22,789 nucleotides of DNA from Beroe ovata (Eukaryota; Ctenophora; Nuda; Beroida; Beroidae). Location: contig CAMPET010000045.1 of NCBI GenBank assembly GCA_946803715.1, positions 230,828-253,616 of the forward strand, read 5' to 3'. Position numbers and translations under genes: made by a program. A model generated the notes under the pieces. It ran no database searches. It saw only the letters and a list, made by a program, of their open reading frames with translations, and had not been told where the DNA came from. This document shows, one piece after another, positions 9,801 to 20,152 of this stretch; positions within the stretch are counted from its first letter, which is position 1; each line of letters begins with the position of its first letter.

Positions 9801-12800
9801 ATGCTGGTACTGATTGAATTGCTCATGTTGTGAAGTCCTTTGTAAAAACACAGGGCCCGAAAAATCGTGCTGCGTGTTGAGGGATCGCCATGGTTACCGT
9901 ACATTGGCGAGCTGTGATTGTGACAGTATAATACATCGAACACTAATAGAAATATTTAACAGGGAGTAGGTACTAGTTAGCTGGAGCACAGGAATTGTCT
10001 CAGGAACTATGTTCATTTTAACAGCGGGGAATTAGAAAATAGTAGAGCATAGCTGCAGGGTAGCGGAGATTAGGATACCTACCGTTGCTAGAAGGAGTTC
10101 CTTGTAGCCGGTAGACAGCTTTTTGAAATCTCAAGAAAAATTCACGATCGAATAGTGTCTACAGTCGCTAGTGTCTATTTTGACGTTTACCGTTGCTCAG
10201 ATACCACTTTGTTAATACTTAAATAGTTCACACACATACAATATGTACGGTATTTCCATAAGTAACTGTAAATAAGTAAGTAAAGAGTAACCAAGTAACC
10301 ACTAGGGCAGTAAGTATCACAGTTATTAATTTGTTTTCATTTATCATGCGATTCTAATGTGGTTCACCATTACAGCTCTCATTTAATAGACCCATCTGGA
10401 TCACTTCATGTAACCTAAAGCCCTCATTAACTCATTAAGAGCTCAGTGAACTCACTTACTCATTAGTTCCAACTTATTAATAGTTCCGAATTTCAATGAC
10501 AATAAGCATGAAACCCCACCCTTCTTAATTGAAATGTGTTTCATCAGTTTGTCCCAAATGAATTATTCACCATTTCCCTTTTCCTTTAACTTCCCTGGAC
10601 TAAAGCCAACACACCAGATTCTAGATTAACTAGGAACTATACTTGAATAATGTAGTGTAATTCAATACTAATTCTTAGCTCAATATTGAACTACAATATG
10701 TTAGTACCTATAATACCTAAACTATGCGTTGTATACCTAACCAATTCTTCTCTGAATACTGATCACATTACAAACACACACATACACACACATACATACA
10801 CACGTCACACACTCACACACACATACACACACACACATACACACTCACACACAGACACACACAGACACACACAGACACACACACAGACACACAGACACAC
10901 ACACCACGCATATTACTGAAGGTACTTTTCCATGACAGATGTATGCAAGTGACTGTTTGTACACTACTTTGTACAATCGAATTTGAGGTTGAGAACGGAG
11001 TTGTATTCAGAAAATATTCCCGATGTTAAGTTATTAAAATTCAGACTGAGTTTCTAAAATTCAGTTTCATTACTATGTCGCAGAGACCATATTTAAAATC
11101 AATCTGTAGGTATGACGTAGACTCACTGATATCATCTTATCATATCTTATCATATCTTGTGTCTTATATTGTGTCGTACATATGATGGGTCATACGCTCA
11201 TACACAGTATGCTATGAAAATTTCACATCACCCCAAGGATGTTGTGCAATTGGGCGTGGTCTCTGATGCACGTGCAAAACTTTCCTGTTAGCCTGCTAAA
11301 ATCCCATCTATGGTGTAGACTGTAGGTATAATGAGATAATGGATCGAATGTATAATAGATCGTGAGAAATTACGGTGATCCAAGTGACACTAAATTACAT
11401 TGCATATCTGACCTCACGATTCCAGCTCTGTTTTTCAGTGGGATACTGTTGAGAGACCATTTTACAAGCATGTTTGGCAAAAACATACCAACTTGCATGA
11501 TAATAAAATGATACTGGCGGGAAGTAGAAGTAGGAATGAATTTCAGATCGCAGGTGGTAATCAGTAAGACTGGTAACCATGGTAACAAATACCAATAATA
11601 TAGCAATGTACGTCAAATGTATCGGACTTATTAAGCAATAATTTAAATCAGATTACAATATTAGCTCGTGATATTCTCAGTGTTTACATTAGTGAATTGG
11701 GTGATATTGGGTACTGTCATGATCTCGGATGGATGGGTGGAATGTGGTAGGAAATGAGTGTTTTGATCACAGATTGAGAAAACGTGTACCAAACACTGCA
11801 CCCACCATCTGTAAAAAGGAGGTACTTTGATTCTAGATAGTGAGTGTATGAGTGTATACTGTATAACTATATTATGTAGTCACAGGGAATATGTGTGTCT
11901 AGGCAGCTGCAAGCACCACCTGTGCAGTAGTTAGTACGTATCACAGATTTTGTACCGCAGTATGATTGTATGATCCCATTGTATCGTGCGGGCATCGATC
12001 CATTTAGTCGGGCGCTAGTCTTATGCAGGTCTAACACCAGCCGCCAACATTAGACCTTCACCTCAAGATATGATCGAATACAGATGGAATAAAGATACCG
12101 ATGATGATGGATAAATATAGGTACCGATTTCTACAGTAAAATTTGAAATAGGATAAGGACTCTAAAATTTGAAATAGGATAAGTTCCCACGTTGGATGAC
12201 AGAATGGACTTGGAGAGCTGTTTATAGCTACAACGATCCGTTACTATCCAGCTAGTTTTAATGTGATTCATACTCTAATTATAGCTCATCTATTTTCATA
12301 AATCACGCCGAAATTACTTAATTGAGTCACAGTAGCTTTTTTCTCTAGTTATAGAATAGTATTTGGTTATCTACAATCTAAAAGGAAGCTTTTAGCAGTT
12401 TGTATCACGTGAAGGAGAGGCAAGGGTGTTGGGCGTGGGTGTAGATAAAACTTGCGACAAAAACAAAGTGACTTCCTTTTTCGGTTTAATTTGGGTACTC
12501 AAGGGGATATTCTACTGAGTTAAAAGTGAGTCATGAGTGAGTGAGAAGCTAGATTCACTTTGAGCTAAAGAAGCTCATGGACATGCTACTTTTTGTTCGT
12601 GTGTTCACTGTTTGAGTGTAGTGTGCTGTACGTGTGTAATACCTGAGCGAAATGCCGATATGCAATGGTGATGAAATATGTGCTTTGAGAACAATGATGT
12701 GTATGCACAAACAAAAGATGAGTGTTAAAAAGGGCACAATGATCTAATTATAGATGAATACCACCCCTTTTTACACATCTTCCCATCTTAAGGCGTACAC

Positions 12801-15800
12801 TACCAGTAGTAGAGTGTCTGTGGATAAGCCATAATTTCCATTACGAGAATTATGTAACCAAACTGTTACCCAAGCTCCCTATGCGCTGACCAACTTTGCA
12901 CAGACATCATGATACCACTAATCACATTGACACAAATTTACACCGATTTACTTTCACTGACATCAATTTTCACTTACTGTGACGTTCGGATCTCCCTGTT
13001 TAGACGTGATGCCTTATCTGTTTTAGAGCTTGGCTCTAAAACAGATTAGACATCACGTCGAAACATTCTATAATCTCTGTCGACAATAAACTGTCACCAT
13101 TGCTACCATTTCCAGTCCTGCTTACAATGCTGTCACCACTGTTGACAATGCTGACACCACTGTTGATCAATGCAGACACCACTGTTGTTCAAACACGTTG
13201 ACACAACTTCTCCATGACACCAGCAGGTACAGAATACAGATACTGTCCAAATAGACAATAGTTACGTGATGGACAGCTGTATTTAATATGATTGTTGTAT
13301 TCAGAGGCGCGCAGGTGGCATCCACATGCATGTTGAGCATACAGTTACCATGGTTACGATACCTACCAAGTCAGAAAGAGGGGCATGGGCCAGTGGCTCC
13401 ATGCTGGAAACACAGCCCGGGTGTCGTTATGGAAACTTTCTAAAAACAGCTGCACACGCTCTTCCATGATTATAGAGTCCAGTTGATGCAGAGTGGGGTT
13501 CCGTTGTATTCATGCCATATCATGTTTATATCATACATAGGGGCGAAACCACTCGTTCTCATGACGGCATAATCCATACTCCCCATACTCCCTCTACATG
13601 AAGATAGAAATAGGGTGCGATGAGGGTCGGTGTTAACTTACCAGGCTCCATGAACACCCAAATGGGGTGCAATTAGTGTAAACCTGTGCGCACGTATTAC
13701 CAGGGTGTCAGCAATAAGAGAGTGTTACTATGATCACCTTTTTCCTGACAGCACCTCGCGGCATATTGGCAATGAGTCTCAGAGTTTCGTCCATCTCAGT
13801 GTCCTCACTTTCTACTACCTGGCAGAGGATCCACGGTCAATGGTAATTCCCAAGAGAGGAGCTGTTCCTAAGAGCGTCATGCAGCAGGCTCCTAGCAGCA
13901 GAATTCCAGCCACAGAATATACGAATATACAGCTCGCAGTTGTTCAAGGGAGTAACAGATTGTAGGGACTTTTCTTTCGATGAATCAAGTTGATGACATC
14001 GTTCGTATCAAATGATCAAAGTTTATTGTAAAACATAGCAGTCGACACGCTTGGAGGGAGTAGGCAGCAGAGAAGTTCTATAGAAAATAATGAGAGCAGA
14101 GGACAGCAGAGGAAACGAGCACAATCCAAGAAACAAGCAATTGAATAAGTTTACACAAGTGAATTAGATAACAGATTCACGGAAATCATAGGATGTTGAT
14201 TGAGGTACAGAACCCACTTTGACCAAGAACATGCTTCACTAACATGCGTCCGCGTGAAGGCACACACACACACACTGATTCATATTATTGCCATTGACAT
14301 TTTGCACTCTGATGTAATGGTGATTCATTGGTGAATGAATCAGACTCATTGATCCTCAGCCCTCCTATTAGGTAGTACTAGTACAGCAAGAAAAGTCCAC
14401 ATTCACAGCCAAGTACACTGTATAGGTACGATTTTATAATTTCTTGATCATGCCTAGATGTCACTATCAGTTTGAAGGTACCTACAGTTACTGTAGTACA
14501 GTATAAGTTTTACAAAACAAAATTCACCTCATCCAGTCTCTCTTGCTCTTTTCTGAACATTTCTTCCGCCAATCTTGTCCTTTCTTCTTCCTGTAATGAG
14601 GGGTCTTATCAATACAACACTGGAAAATCAAGAAAATATTTTCAAAGAATAAAATATACAGAGAACTCATCCAAACAGTATGTACATAATATTGATCACA
14701 ACATACACTTTTTGGGGTAAAACAGCATGCTTCTGAGTATATCGAAAATTAAAGCAGTAATCAGAGAGTTTTCATATTTTCTTGTCACGAAGCAATCTGC
14801 ACTATCACAGATGGTCAGGCAGATTCGAGAATGACAAATGGTAAAGAGAAAAGTAAAGTTATGCTCACACATAACTCAGCTTGTACCAAAGTTGACACAT
14901 GCAAAGTTTTGATCAGTTTCAGCAAAAATTCAAATCACTAGCGCCGAGTTTTCTTCATTTTTTTCAGAAAAATGCCACACAACACAGTATCATGCAATAT
15001 GTATTTACTTCGCTGAGAATAGCATTGGTTTGTGCTGGCGATGCGTGGGATGAGGAGGCAATCTCCACTTTGACGGAAGACGCAGACATCGTCTTCCGAG
15101 AGGAAGTTGAAGTTGTCGGGAGTGCATGTGATTGCGCGGCGTCGTGGATAGCGACAGATGTAACAATATGGTTCTCTGGGAGAGACTCAGAGGATGCAAT
15201 GGCTGGGAGGACTTTTGGTGATGGAATCGTGTTACGAGATGCAATGCTCGGGTCAGCAGCAGGTTCAATATCAGGTGTCTTAACTGCCGGAGATGGTATG
15301 ATCGGAACAGGAACTGAAGCCACTAGATAGTCCAGTGAAGAATCAACATCTGGGACAACCAGAGATGTTGAGTCAGGTGATATGTCGGGATAAGCCTCTT
15401 CAGGATCAACTTCACTAACAGCAGTTATGAGGACAGCTGGAAGATCTTCATTTGCATTATTCTCTATGGCTTGATCATCCATGTTGCTGTCCCCTTTCAG
15501 TTGAGTTTCGGTCATCTCAATATTGTCTTCACCAGTGTCTGAGAAGACATCTTTCGTGCTTAAACCATTGAGTGCTTCGCTTGGATCTACTATATTGTCT
15601 TCATTTGATAGGGTCTCTGGATATTCAATTTGATCATCAGGTTCACCAACTTCTTCATCACCATGACATGAAATGTCTTTGTCAGGATCTGGAGTTTCAT
15701 ATTCTTCTGGCGTTCCGTCGTGTTCATTTTGTTCCTCATTACTTTCACCAATCTGCATATCATTCTCCTCATCAGCCTGGGCAGAGTGGGCAGGAGAGAG

Positions 15801-18800
15801 GGATGGGTGGGTCATGGAGTGAACATAGTGGGTTGTTGACTGCCCCCCTCTCAATGAGTGGGCAGGAGAATGCCTCGTAGAATGAGCCGGTGAGGGGGAA
15901 TCCTCATATTCCATATCCTCGTTTGACTCAGGATAGTGTGCTGGATCAGGAGGAGGTGATGGAGGAGGTGAGTTGTCATCCTCACTGGAGTCTGCCAGCT
16001 TCTCACACTCAGCCACGAATCTGGCGTGCTTCGGAATCAATCAGTCGGTTATGGTGCTTCAATAAAAAGGGGCAAAGTGTCTTACCCTTCGAAAGATGAA
16101 ATAGCGATACAGAATAATGTCGTAGCAACGAAATTTGTGATAACTTTCGAAAGGTAAGACGCTTGTACACATATCATAAATGCTTCATTATCTAATGAAA
16201 TGCTTCCAAAAATGCTTCTGGCTGTGTTCTTACGAGCTAGGAATATGCGATCTAGCAACATGCATATTTGAGATTATCCCTTATAAGAGCCATTCGCTTC
16301 CAATTATTATGGGGTCAGGAACAACTGTGGAAAGTGTAAAACTCTACATTATGTCGGGTGAGGCGATTTGACAAACCAGACTGTACTTAATCAGAATATC
16401 TTATTCGTATCACTTTTCAGTAACCGGTTCTCACTGATGATGACAGACGTCATATTTACAGGAATACAGGAGAATAGCAGTGTATAGGTATAATGCTAGC
16501 GTCATGCAGGGTGTTATCGCTCTTGGTGGTATCATATTCTCAAGTGTACGGTGAATCACGTGATGAAGGTAGGTATAATGTATTGGGTACCTCTTCTCGC
16601 AGTCTCCGTCTAGCGTCTTCCTCTTCACGGGCTTTCCGCTCTAGCTCAGCAATTCTGAAGTGGAGAGGGGGAGATGAGGAACTAGGATTATCGAATATTC
16701 GAGAATTCCTACATTCATTAATTCTCGTTTCGATCATTATTCTCGTTCATTTTAACTGAGGGTACAATCTGATATTTCACAATCAGCTATCAGTGTATGT
16801 GGACAAAATCAATGATGTGTAGTCCACTGTAAAGATATCAGTTTACACTTGCCAGAATACACAGTATTTCACACACATACCTACAGTCTACAGTCTACAC
16901 ACATAATATATGGGGTTACTCGAATCAGAAGTGTAAGATGAGAAGTGGATACGTTCTGCTTTGAAATATTCAACAATGAATGTGTCACTACTATACCCGA
17001 TTTTCTTCTGATTTAATCAGTGAGGTAAGAGTGAATAATGGAAAAAGAATTTCGTGTCAAGTTTTCCTTCCTGATAAGAAAAGGGTGCTATGAAAAGTGA
17101 TAGAGATAATATTTGATAAGGCAATGTGGTCCAGCATTGCGCTGGTTCTGAGGTGCTCCAAGAATCAACTTGCTGACAAGCAATCGGAATTCGATGATAT
17201 TCATTTGAAATACAAATTTCAATGTAGATAAGGGCGAGTGAATAGAATCGAAAAAATAAGGTCTGAAGCATTATTAACAGCAGCGAATATTCAAGGATGA
17301 AAATCGGTAAGTAAAGAGTCAATCGACGACAGCTTTTCAAATCTCTGGAGTAATTGAAACAGAGTCAAGATATCAAGACTGATTGTGTGCTCTTTCCCAG
17401 CGAGAACTGACCTTTCTTCTTCTTCAAGCCTCCTTTTTTCAGCAGCTTTCCTTTTCAGATCTAATCGAAAATTGATTGAATATTCTAGCTCTAGTGACTA
17501 GTCCCAGAAAGTCAATATGGATACGTGGTTGGAGAATCTTCCCATTTATTTTGCTTGAAGAGAGTATGATCCCCAGATATCTCACCTCTGAGTGCCCTCT
17601 GCTTCTCTTCTTCTGCAGCTAGTTGCTCTTCAATCTTCCTCTCCCTCTCCTCCCTTTCCAGCTTCTTCCGTCTCTTTTCCTCTTCGATTGCCAACTTGCG
17701 TTCTCTTTCAGCCTCCTCTTCTCTCCTGTGTTTACATGACACCCCATTTGTGAGTGAGGTTTACCGATCCTCACACATCTCAGTGCGTTGCAATAATTGT
17801 GAAGATGACTTCCATGTGGTTAAGTGGAATATATGGTATAGTGAAAAAGGTCCTTAGATGATGTATTTAGGTTGATGCTGATAATAAATCATACATCCAT
17901 TACAAACAAATTACAAAACACCTGATTCGAAAGTTACCTGATTCTTTCCCGTTCCCTGGCTTCAGCTTCCCTCTTCCTCTGCTCTTCTTCCCTTTTCCGC
18001 CTGATCTCCTCCTCCTTCTTCTTCCTCAGCTCCTCCTCCCTTTTCTTCCTCAGCTCCTCCTCCTTTTTCCGCCTCAACTCCTCCTTTTTCCGCCGCTCTG
18101 CTTCCTTCCTTCGTTCCTCCTCTTCCTTCTTCTTCCTCTCCTCCTCTGAATCAGTATCCGTCCCATTCTCCATCATCACGCTCTGGTTACGGAGATATTG
18201 ATTGCGGAGTGCGTTGGCGTGAGCTTCGGCCAGGGCTCGCTTTGCTTCCAGGAAAGCAATCTCGGCCATCATGAGCTCATTGTCGTGGAACATCGAGTAG
18301 GAACTACCTTCCAGACTTTGGAGGGATCTAGAGAAAGAGAGAGTAGGATGAGTTCAAAATACAACACGGTCTCTGAGAAACAACTGCTGCAAAAGTTGGA
18401 TCATAAACAACAATCTGATTTCTATATTTGTTATCACACTCATGACTCTATAATGAAATATACGGCGTGTATTATAATTGCGCGAGGTGCGATTATTTAA
18501 GAAGGAACTAAGTACCTGAAGGAGGGTGATTTGCTGCGTTCTATGCTGTTTATTGGCGCGGTGCTGCTATTCTGTATGCCAGGAGAAACAGCCCGGCCTG
18601 GAGCTATGGAGGAGGGAAGAGTAAGGTATTGAGTAAGGTATGGAGTGGGTAATATGGTCATTGATATTAGGAGAGAGGAGTGTCAGTCGGAATTGGAATG
18701 AATTCCATGAAGATCAAGCTCCTGAAATAATCTGGGGTTTCATGTTGAGGCTGGAAAAGGGAAGCATGCTGCGTAATCAGGTGCCTATAACTTGAAATAA

Positions 18801-20152
18801 TGCTGTCTACAGAATTAACTACTGTTATTTTGAGGGTGGAGAATCAGTGTTCAACCTCTACTGCTGAATATTAGGATAATCTTTCTTCAAACTACAATCA
18901 CTCAACTGTCTACACTCTACAGTAATCAATTTTCATGTGCTTCTTCAATTTTCTTGTTGTCGATTTTTTGCTGATTTATCAGCTGTATGAATAATTGGAG
19001 GACTATAATCTGGATGTTGTGTATTATTATTGGAATTGCTGGAGCAGCTCTTGACCTACTGGCTCTATTCCTCCTGCTGGATGGTCGTCGGGCACTGCTT
19101 GGCGCAGTGATGCTAATTGTTGGTATTTTATTCTGCTCAGCTGCAACAAATTCCAACTCAAACTAAATGTCGTATATCAGCATATCATATTATTGAGAGG
19201 TATAAAACTAAATTCAAGAGAAATCTGTCACAAAAGACAGGTCGCACTAATGCAACTATAAACTCTACCATATTGTGTGCTCACTGCTCATGCATTGGCA
19301 AAGAAGTCCATACGGCAAAAACAAACAAGAAACGATTCTCCATTTCATAGACACTAGACAGTCACCTCGTACTAAAGAGAACATAACAGCAGAGAGATAG
19401 GTAATCAAGTCAATTTCAGAACAACATAGAAAAATGCACAAAACTCACCCCTTGAGTTATGAAAAACCATGTTGGATGAGGAGAGAATACAGATTTCGGC
19501 GTGCGGTTCAACGAAATCTCTTGCTTTCAACGATCGTTCCTTCATGAAGAGGAGATAAATGATTAAGATTCAACAACAACTAAGCGTTCTCAATGAAATA
19601 ATTATCTAATCAGGATTTTTCAATAATAAGCCGGCATCAGCGTACTTGTTGGGGAGTGCAAACAGTTGATCCCCTTCCAACTTGCTTCAGGAACACAAAT
19701 TGCTCAGGGATTGAGTCAACACGTATCTGATTTTTGATAGCAGAGCGTAGACCGCCAAGTGATGTCTCGGGAGTAACCCTGATGGGGAAGAGCGATGAAA
19801 TGCGGATTGCTGTCCTGAACAACTGAACATGATTTCCGTTATGCTTCACTAAAGATTGATAGACTTAAAGCCAATCAGAAAAGTAAGCTTACTTGATAAA
19901 TCCTACACTTGCAGCTGATCCACGGTCAATAGGCTTCCAAGCCTCAGGTTTCCAAGAAAGCTGATTTGCTACTAAAACGTGTAGCTCGACTTTCTCTGGC
20001 GGTTCCTGAGGAAAGAAGGTTTATGGACCTGTCAGTGTGACAGGAGTCAGGTGCACATTTTACCAATTACAATTTCCACTTACGTTAGTTGGTTCAGAGT
20101 CTGCTGAGGACGAGGTACTGTTGGTGGAGTTAGTCTCGTCTGCAGTAGTCAT
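6828..20152 (-). CDS. SPATA1: Spermatogenesis-associated protein 1-like protein (17 exons, 963 codons)
   Basis: Exons in minus order: 20152-20084, 20005-19893, 19778-19646, 19539-19449, 19140-19060, 18603-18516, 18327-17938, 17725-17586, 17460-17412, 16654-16591, 16028-15009, 14590-14528, 13818-13738, 9101-8945, 8248-8082, 7404-7306, 6914-6828. Every junction is in phase with GT-AG ends and the total is 2892 nt. Residues 24-135 match the SPATA1 N-terminal region (VELHVLVANQLSW, then IKVTPETSLGGLR, then EQFVFLKQVG, then LKARDFVEPHAEI). Residues 795-963 match its C-terminal coiled-coil domain, with a W near the start of exon 15 and LKKKVATANIKYEAEKA in exon 16. Between them lie a Ser/Arg linker, a long E-R/K helix and an acidic disordered exon, so it is about twice the length of the vertebrate protein as I recall it. 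SPATA1 is testis-expressed and poorly characterised, and a role in sperm or cilia is inferred. The weakest calls are exons 5, 11 and 13. Confidence 0.85.
8263..8316. promoter_or_regulatory. Three CACGTG E-boxes in a partly duplicated segment
   Basis: CACGTG occurs at 8263-8268, 8282-8287 and 8311-8316, with two similar 19-base blocks (GTGATCTGGGTTGTTACAC and ATGATCTGGGCTGTGACAC) between them. They lie in the intron just upstream of exon 15 of the SPATA1-like gene. Perfect E-boxes bind bHLH factors in animals. Function here is unproven, and the spacing may simply reflect a small local duplication. Confidence 0.4.
8552..8583. repeat. Inverted repeat of an X-box-like half (TTCCATGGTAA / TTACCATGGAA)
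   Basis: A perfect 11-bp inverted repeat (8552-8562 and 8573-8583) is separated by ten bases. Each arm is centred on CCATGG and resembles half or more of the RFX X-box. It lies in the intron between exons 14 and 15. Confidence 0.7.
9108..9195. repeat. Purine-rich GGAGGGAGTGAAG repeats
   Basis: Imperfect copies of GGAGGGAGTGAAG, interrupted by a pyrimidine stretch (CTCCTCCCTCACTTCTCTCC), lie immediately beside exon 14. On the minus strand the array forms the long polypyrimidine tract of that exon's acceptor. Confidence 0.75.
9537..9568. repeat. Perfect 10-bp inverted repeat, 12-base spacer
   Basis: TTACCTACCG at 9537-9546 pairs with CGGTAGGTAA at 9559-9568. No associated gene or terminator context was seen. 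Confidence 0.85.
10772..10912. repeat. Compound CA microsatellite
   Basis: About 140 bases of ACAC runs interrupted by TA, TC and GA (ACACAT, ACACTC, ACACAG units). The open reading frame across it, rich in HTHT, is a repeat artefact. Confidence 0.95.
11573..11586. promoter_or_regulatory. X-box-like (RFX) motif GTAACCATGGTAAC
   Basis: This fits the RFX X-box form (GT-N-RCC-AT-RG-Y-AAC type, two half-sites around AT). The identical 14-mer occurs in reverse complement at 13344-13357 (GTTACCATGGTTAC). A weaker relative with the same CCATGGTTAC core is at 9884-9897. RFX factors drive ciliary genes in animals. All of these sites are intronic in a SPATA1-like gene, so a regulatory role is plausible but inferred. 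Confidence 0.4.
12137..12183. repeat. 21-bp direct duplication
   Basis: A 21-base block beginning TAAAATTTGAAATAGG occurs at 12137-12157 and again at 12163-12183, separated by five bases. It looks like a small local duplication within the intron. Confidence 0.9.
12998..13064. repeat. Hairpin-forming inverted repeat with 3-base loop
   Basis: The arm at 13003-13029 (GACGTGATG...CTGTTTTAGAGC) pairs with 13033-13059 around the loop TTG. Only a short internal mismatch (CCTTA against TCTAA) breaks it, and GTTT/AAAC extends the stem outward. The tiny loop argues against an ordinary microRNA precursor and suggests a snap-back duplication or cruciform. Confidence 0.85.
13124..13187. repeat. 21/22-bp minisatellite, three copies
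   Basis: The units at 13124-13144, 13145-13165 and 13166-13187 share CAATGC-GNCACCACTGTTG. The array lies shortly after the hairpin at 12998-13064. Confidence 0.85.
13344..13357. promoter_or_regulatory. X-box-like (RFX) motif GTTACCATGGTTAC
   Basis: This is the exact reverse complement of the 14-mer at 11573-11586. It matches the X-box half-site arrangement around CCATGG and lies in the same large intron. Confidence 0.4.
13738..13818 (-). other. SPATA1: Exon 13 of the SPATA1-like gene (acidic helix segment)
   Basis: The exon encodes VVESEDTEMDETLRLIANMP and then RGAVRKK, 27 codons, phase 0 at both ends. The acceptor is CTCTGCCAG and the donor AAG|GTGATC is only fair. It links the charged helix exon at 14590-14528 with the C-terminal domain exon at 9101 without breaking frame. 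An alternative donor after MPRG (GTGCTG) would be phase 1 and would not fit exon 14. Confidence 0.6.
15009..16028 (-). other. SPATA1: Exon 11: 340-residue acidic disordered cassette exon
   Basis: The exon is 1020 nt, exactly 340 codons, phase 0 at both ends, with donor GAA|GTAAAT. It begins HARFVAECEKLADSSEDD and turns into a Ser/Pro/Asp/Glu-rich sequence with PPPSPPP and three SPAHS repeats, then long acidic stretches and a Ser/Thr-rich end. No hydrophobic core is visible, so it is predicted to be disordered. The exons on both sides also join in phase 0 without it, so it can be skipped cleanly. Its acceptor (ATTCCGAAG) is weak, and a better pyrimidine tract 28 nt upstream would shift frame and stop after 15 codons. 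Confidence 0.75.
16591..18327 (-). other. SPATA1: Exons 7-10: long charged single-alpha-helix (E-R/K) region
   Basis: Exons 18327-17938, 17725-17586, 17460-17412 and 16654-16591 encode about residues 192-406. After a mixed helix (LMMAEIAFLEAKRALAEAH) and the acidic DTDSEEE, the sequence is almost wholly Glu, Arg and Lys for some 170 residues. It includes 8-residue repeats of the type RKKREEEL, RKKKEEEI, RRKREEEQ. Few hydrophobic a/d positions are present, which fits a stable single alpha-helix better than a classic coiled coil. The repeats appear in DNA as imperfect 24-bp units near 17990-18090. Confidence 0.8.
18516..20152 (-). other. SPATA1: Exons 1-6: SPATA1 N-terminal domain and Ser/Arg linker
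   Basis: The start codon at 20152-20150 opens MTTADETNSTNSTSSSADSE. Residues 24-135 form the conserved N-terminal domain spread over exons 2-4. Exons 5 and 6 (19140-19060 and 18603-18516) give a basic Ser/Pro linker (ITAPSSARRPSSRRNRA, PGRAVSPGIQ). The exon 5 donor GTAGGT is chosen because it is the one that keeps phase with exon 6; its sequence is only fair. Exon 3 begins at 19778, where CCCCATCAG gives a strong acceptor and restores the GFIKV homology. Confidence 0.8.

Larger units (their letters stand above)
9102..13737 (-). other. Large 4.6-kb intron of the SPATA1-like gene
   Basis: No exon is required here because exon 13 and exon 14 are both phase 0 at this junction. The region holds a G/A-rich tract (9108-9195, whose complement is the acceptor pyrimidine tract), a G10 run near 9301, a CA-type microsatellite, several inverted repeats and X-box-like motifs. 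Short open frames exist but have no convincing splice partners. Confidence 0.65.

Noticed and set aside
9704-9943. 79-residue minus-strand open frame in the large intron
   Set aside because: No splice partners, no recognisable family, and it is not needed for phase continuity.
10686-10919. Open frame rich in HTHT
   Set aside because: This is translation of the CA microsatellite and not a gene.
13370-13500. Minus-strand frame with MEERVQLFLESFHNDTRAVF and a GTAGGT donor
   Set aside because: Its reading frame ends in the wrong phase for exon 14. The shorter in-phase alternative needs an upstream phase that exon 13 does not supply.
13642-13683. Possible 42-nt minus-strand micro-exon with a perfect GTAAGT donor and CGCACAG acceptor
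   Set aside because: It would be phase 0-0 and encode VYTNCTPFGCSWSL, unlike the charged helical surroundings. Exons 13 and 14 already join in frame without it.
13705-13965. 86-residue plus-strand open frame
   Set aside because: It lies opposite exon 13 of the minus-strand gene and has no homology that I recognise.
14899-15330. 143-residue plus-strand open frame
   Set aside because: It is antisense to the acidic exon 11 of the SPATA1-like gene; the Ser/Asp-rich complement keeps stops rare.
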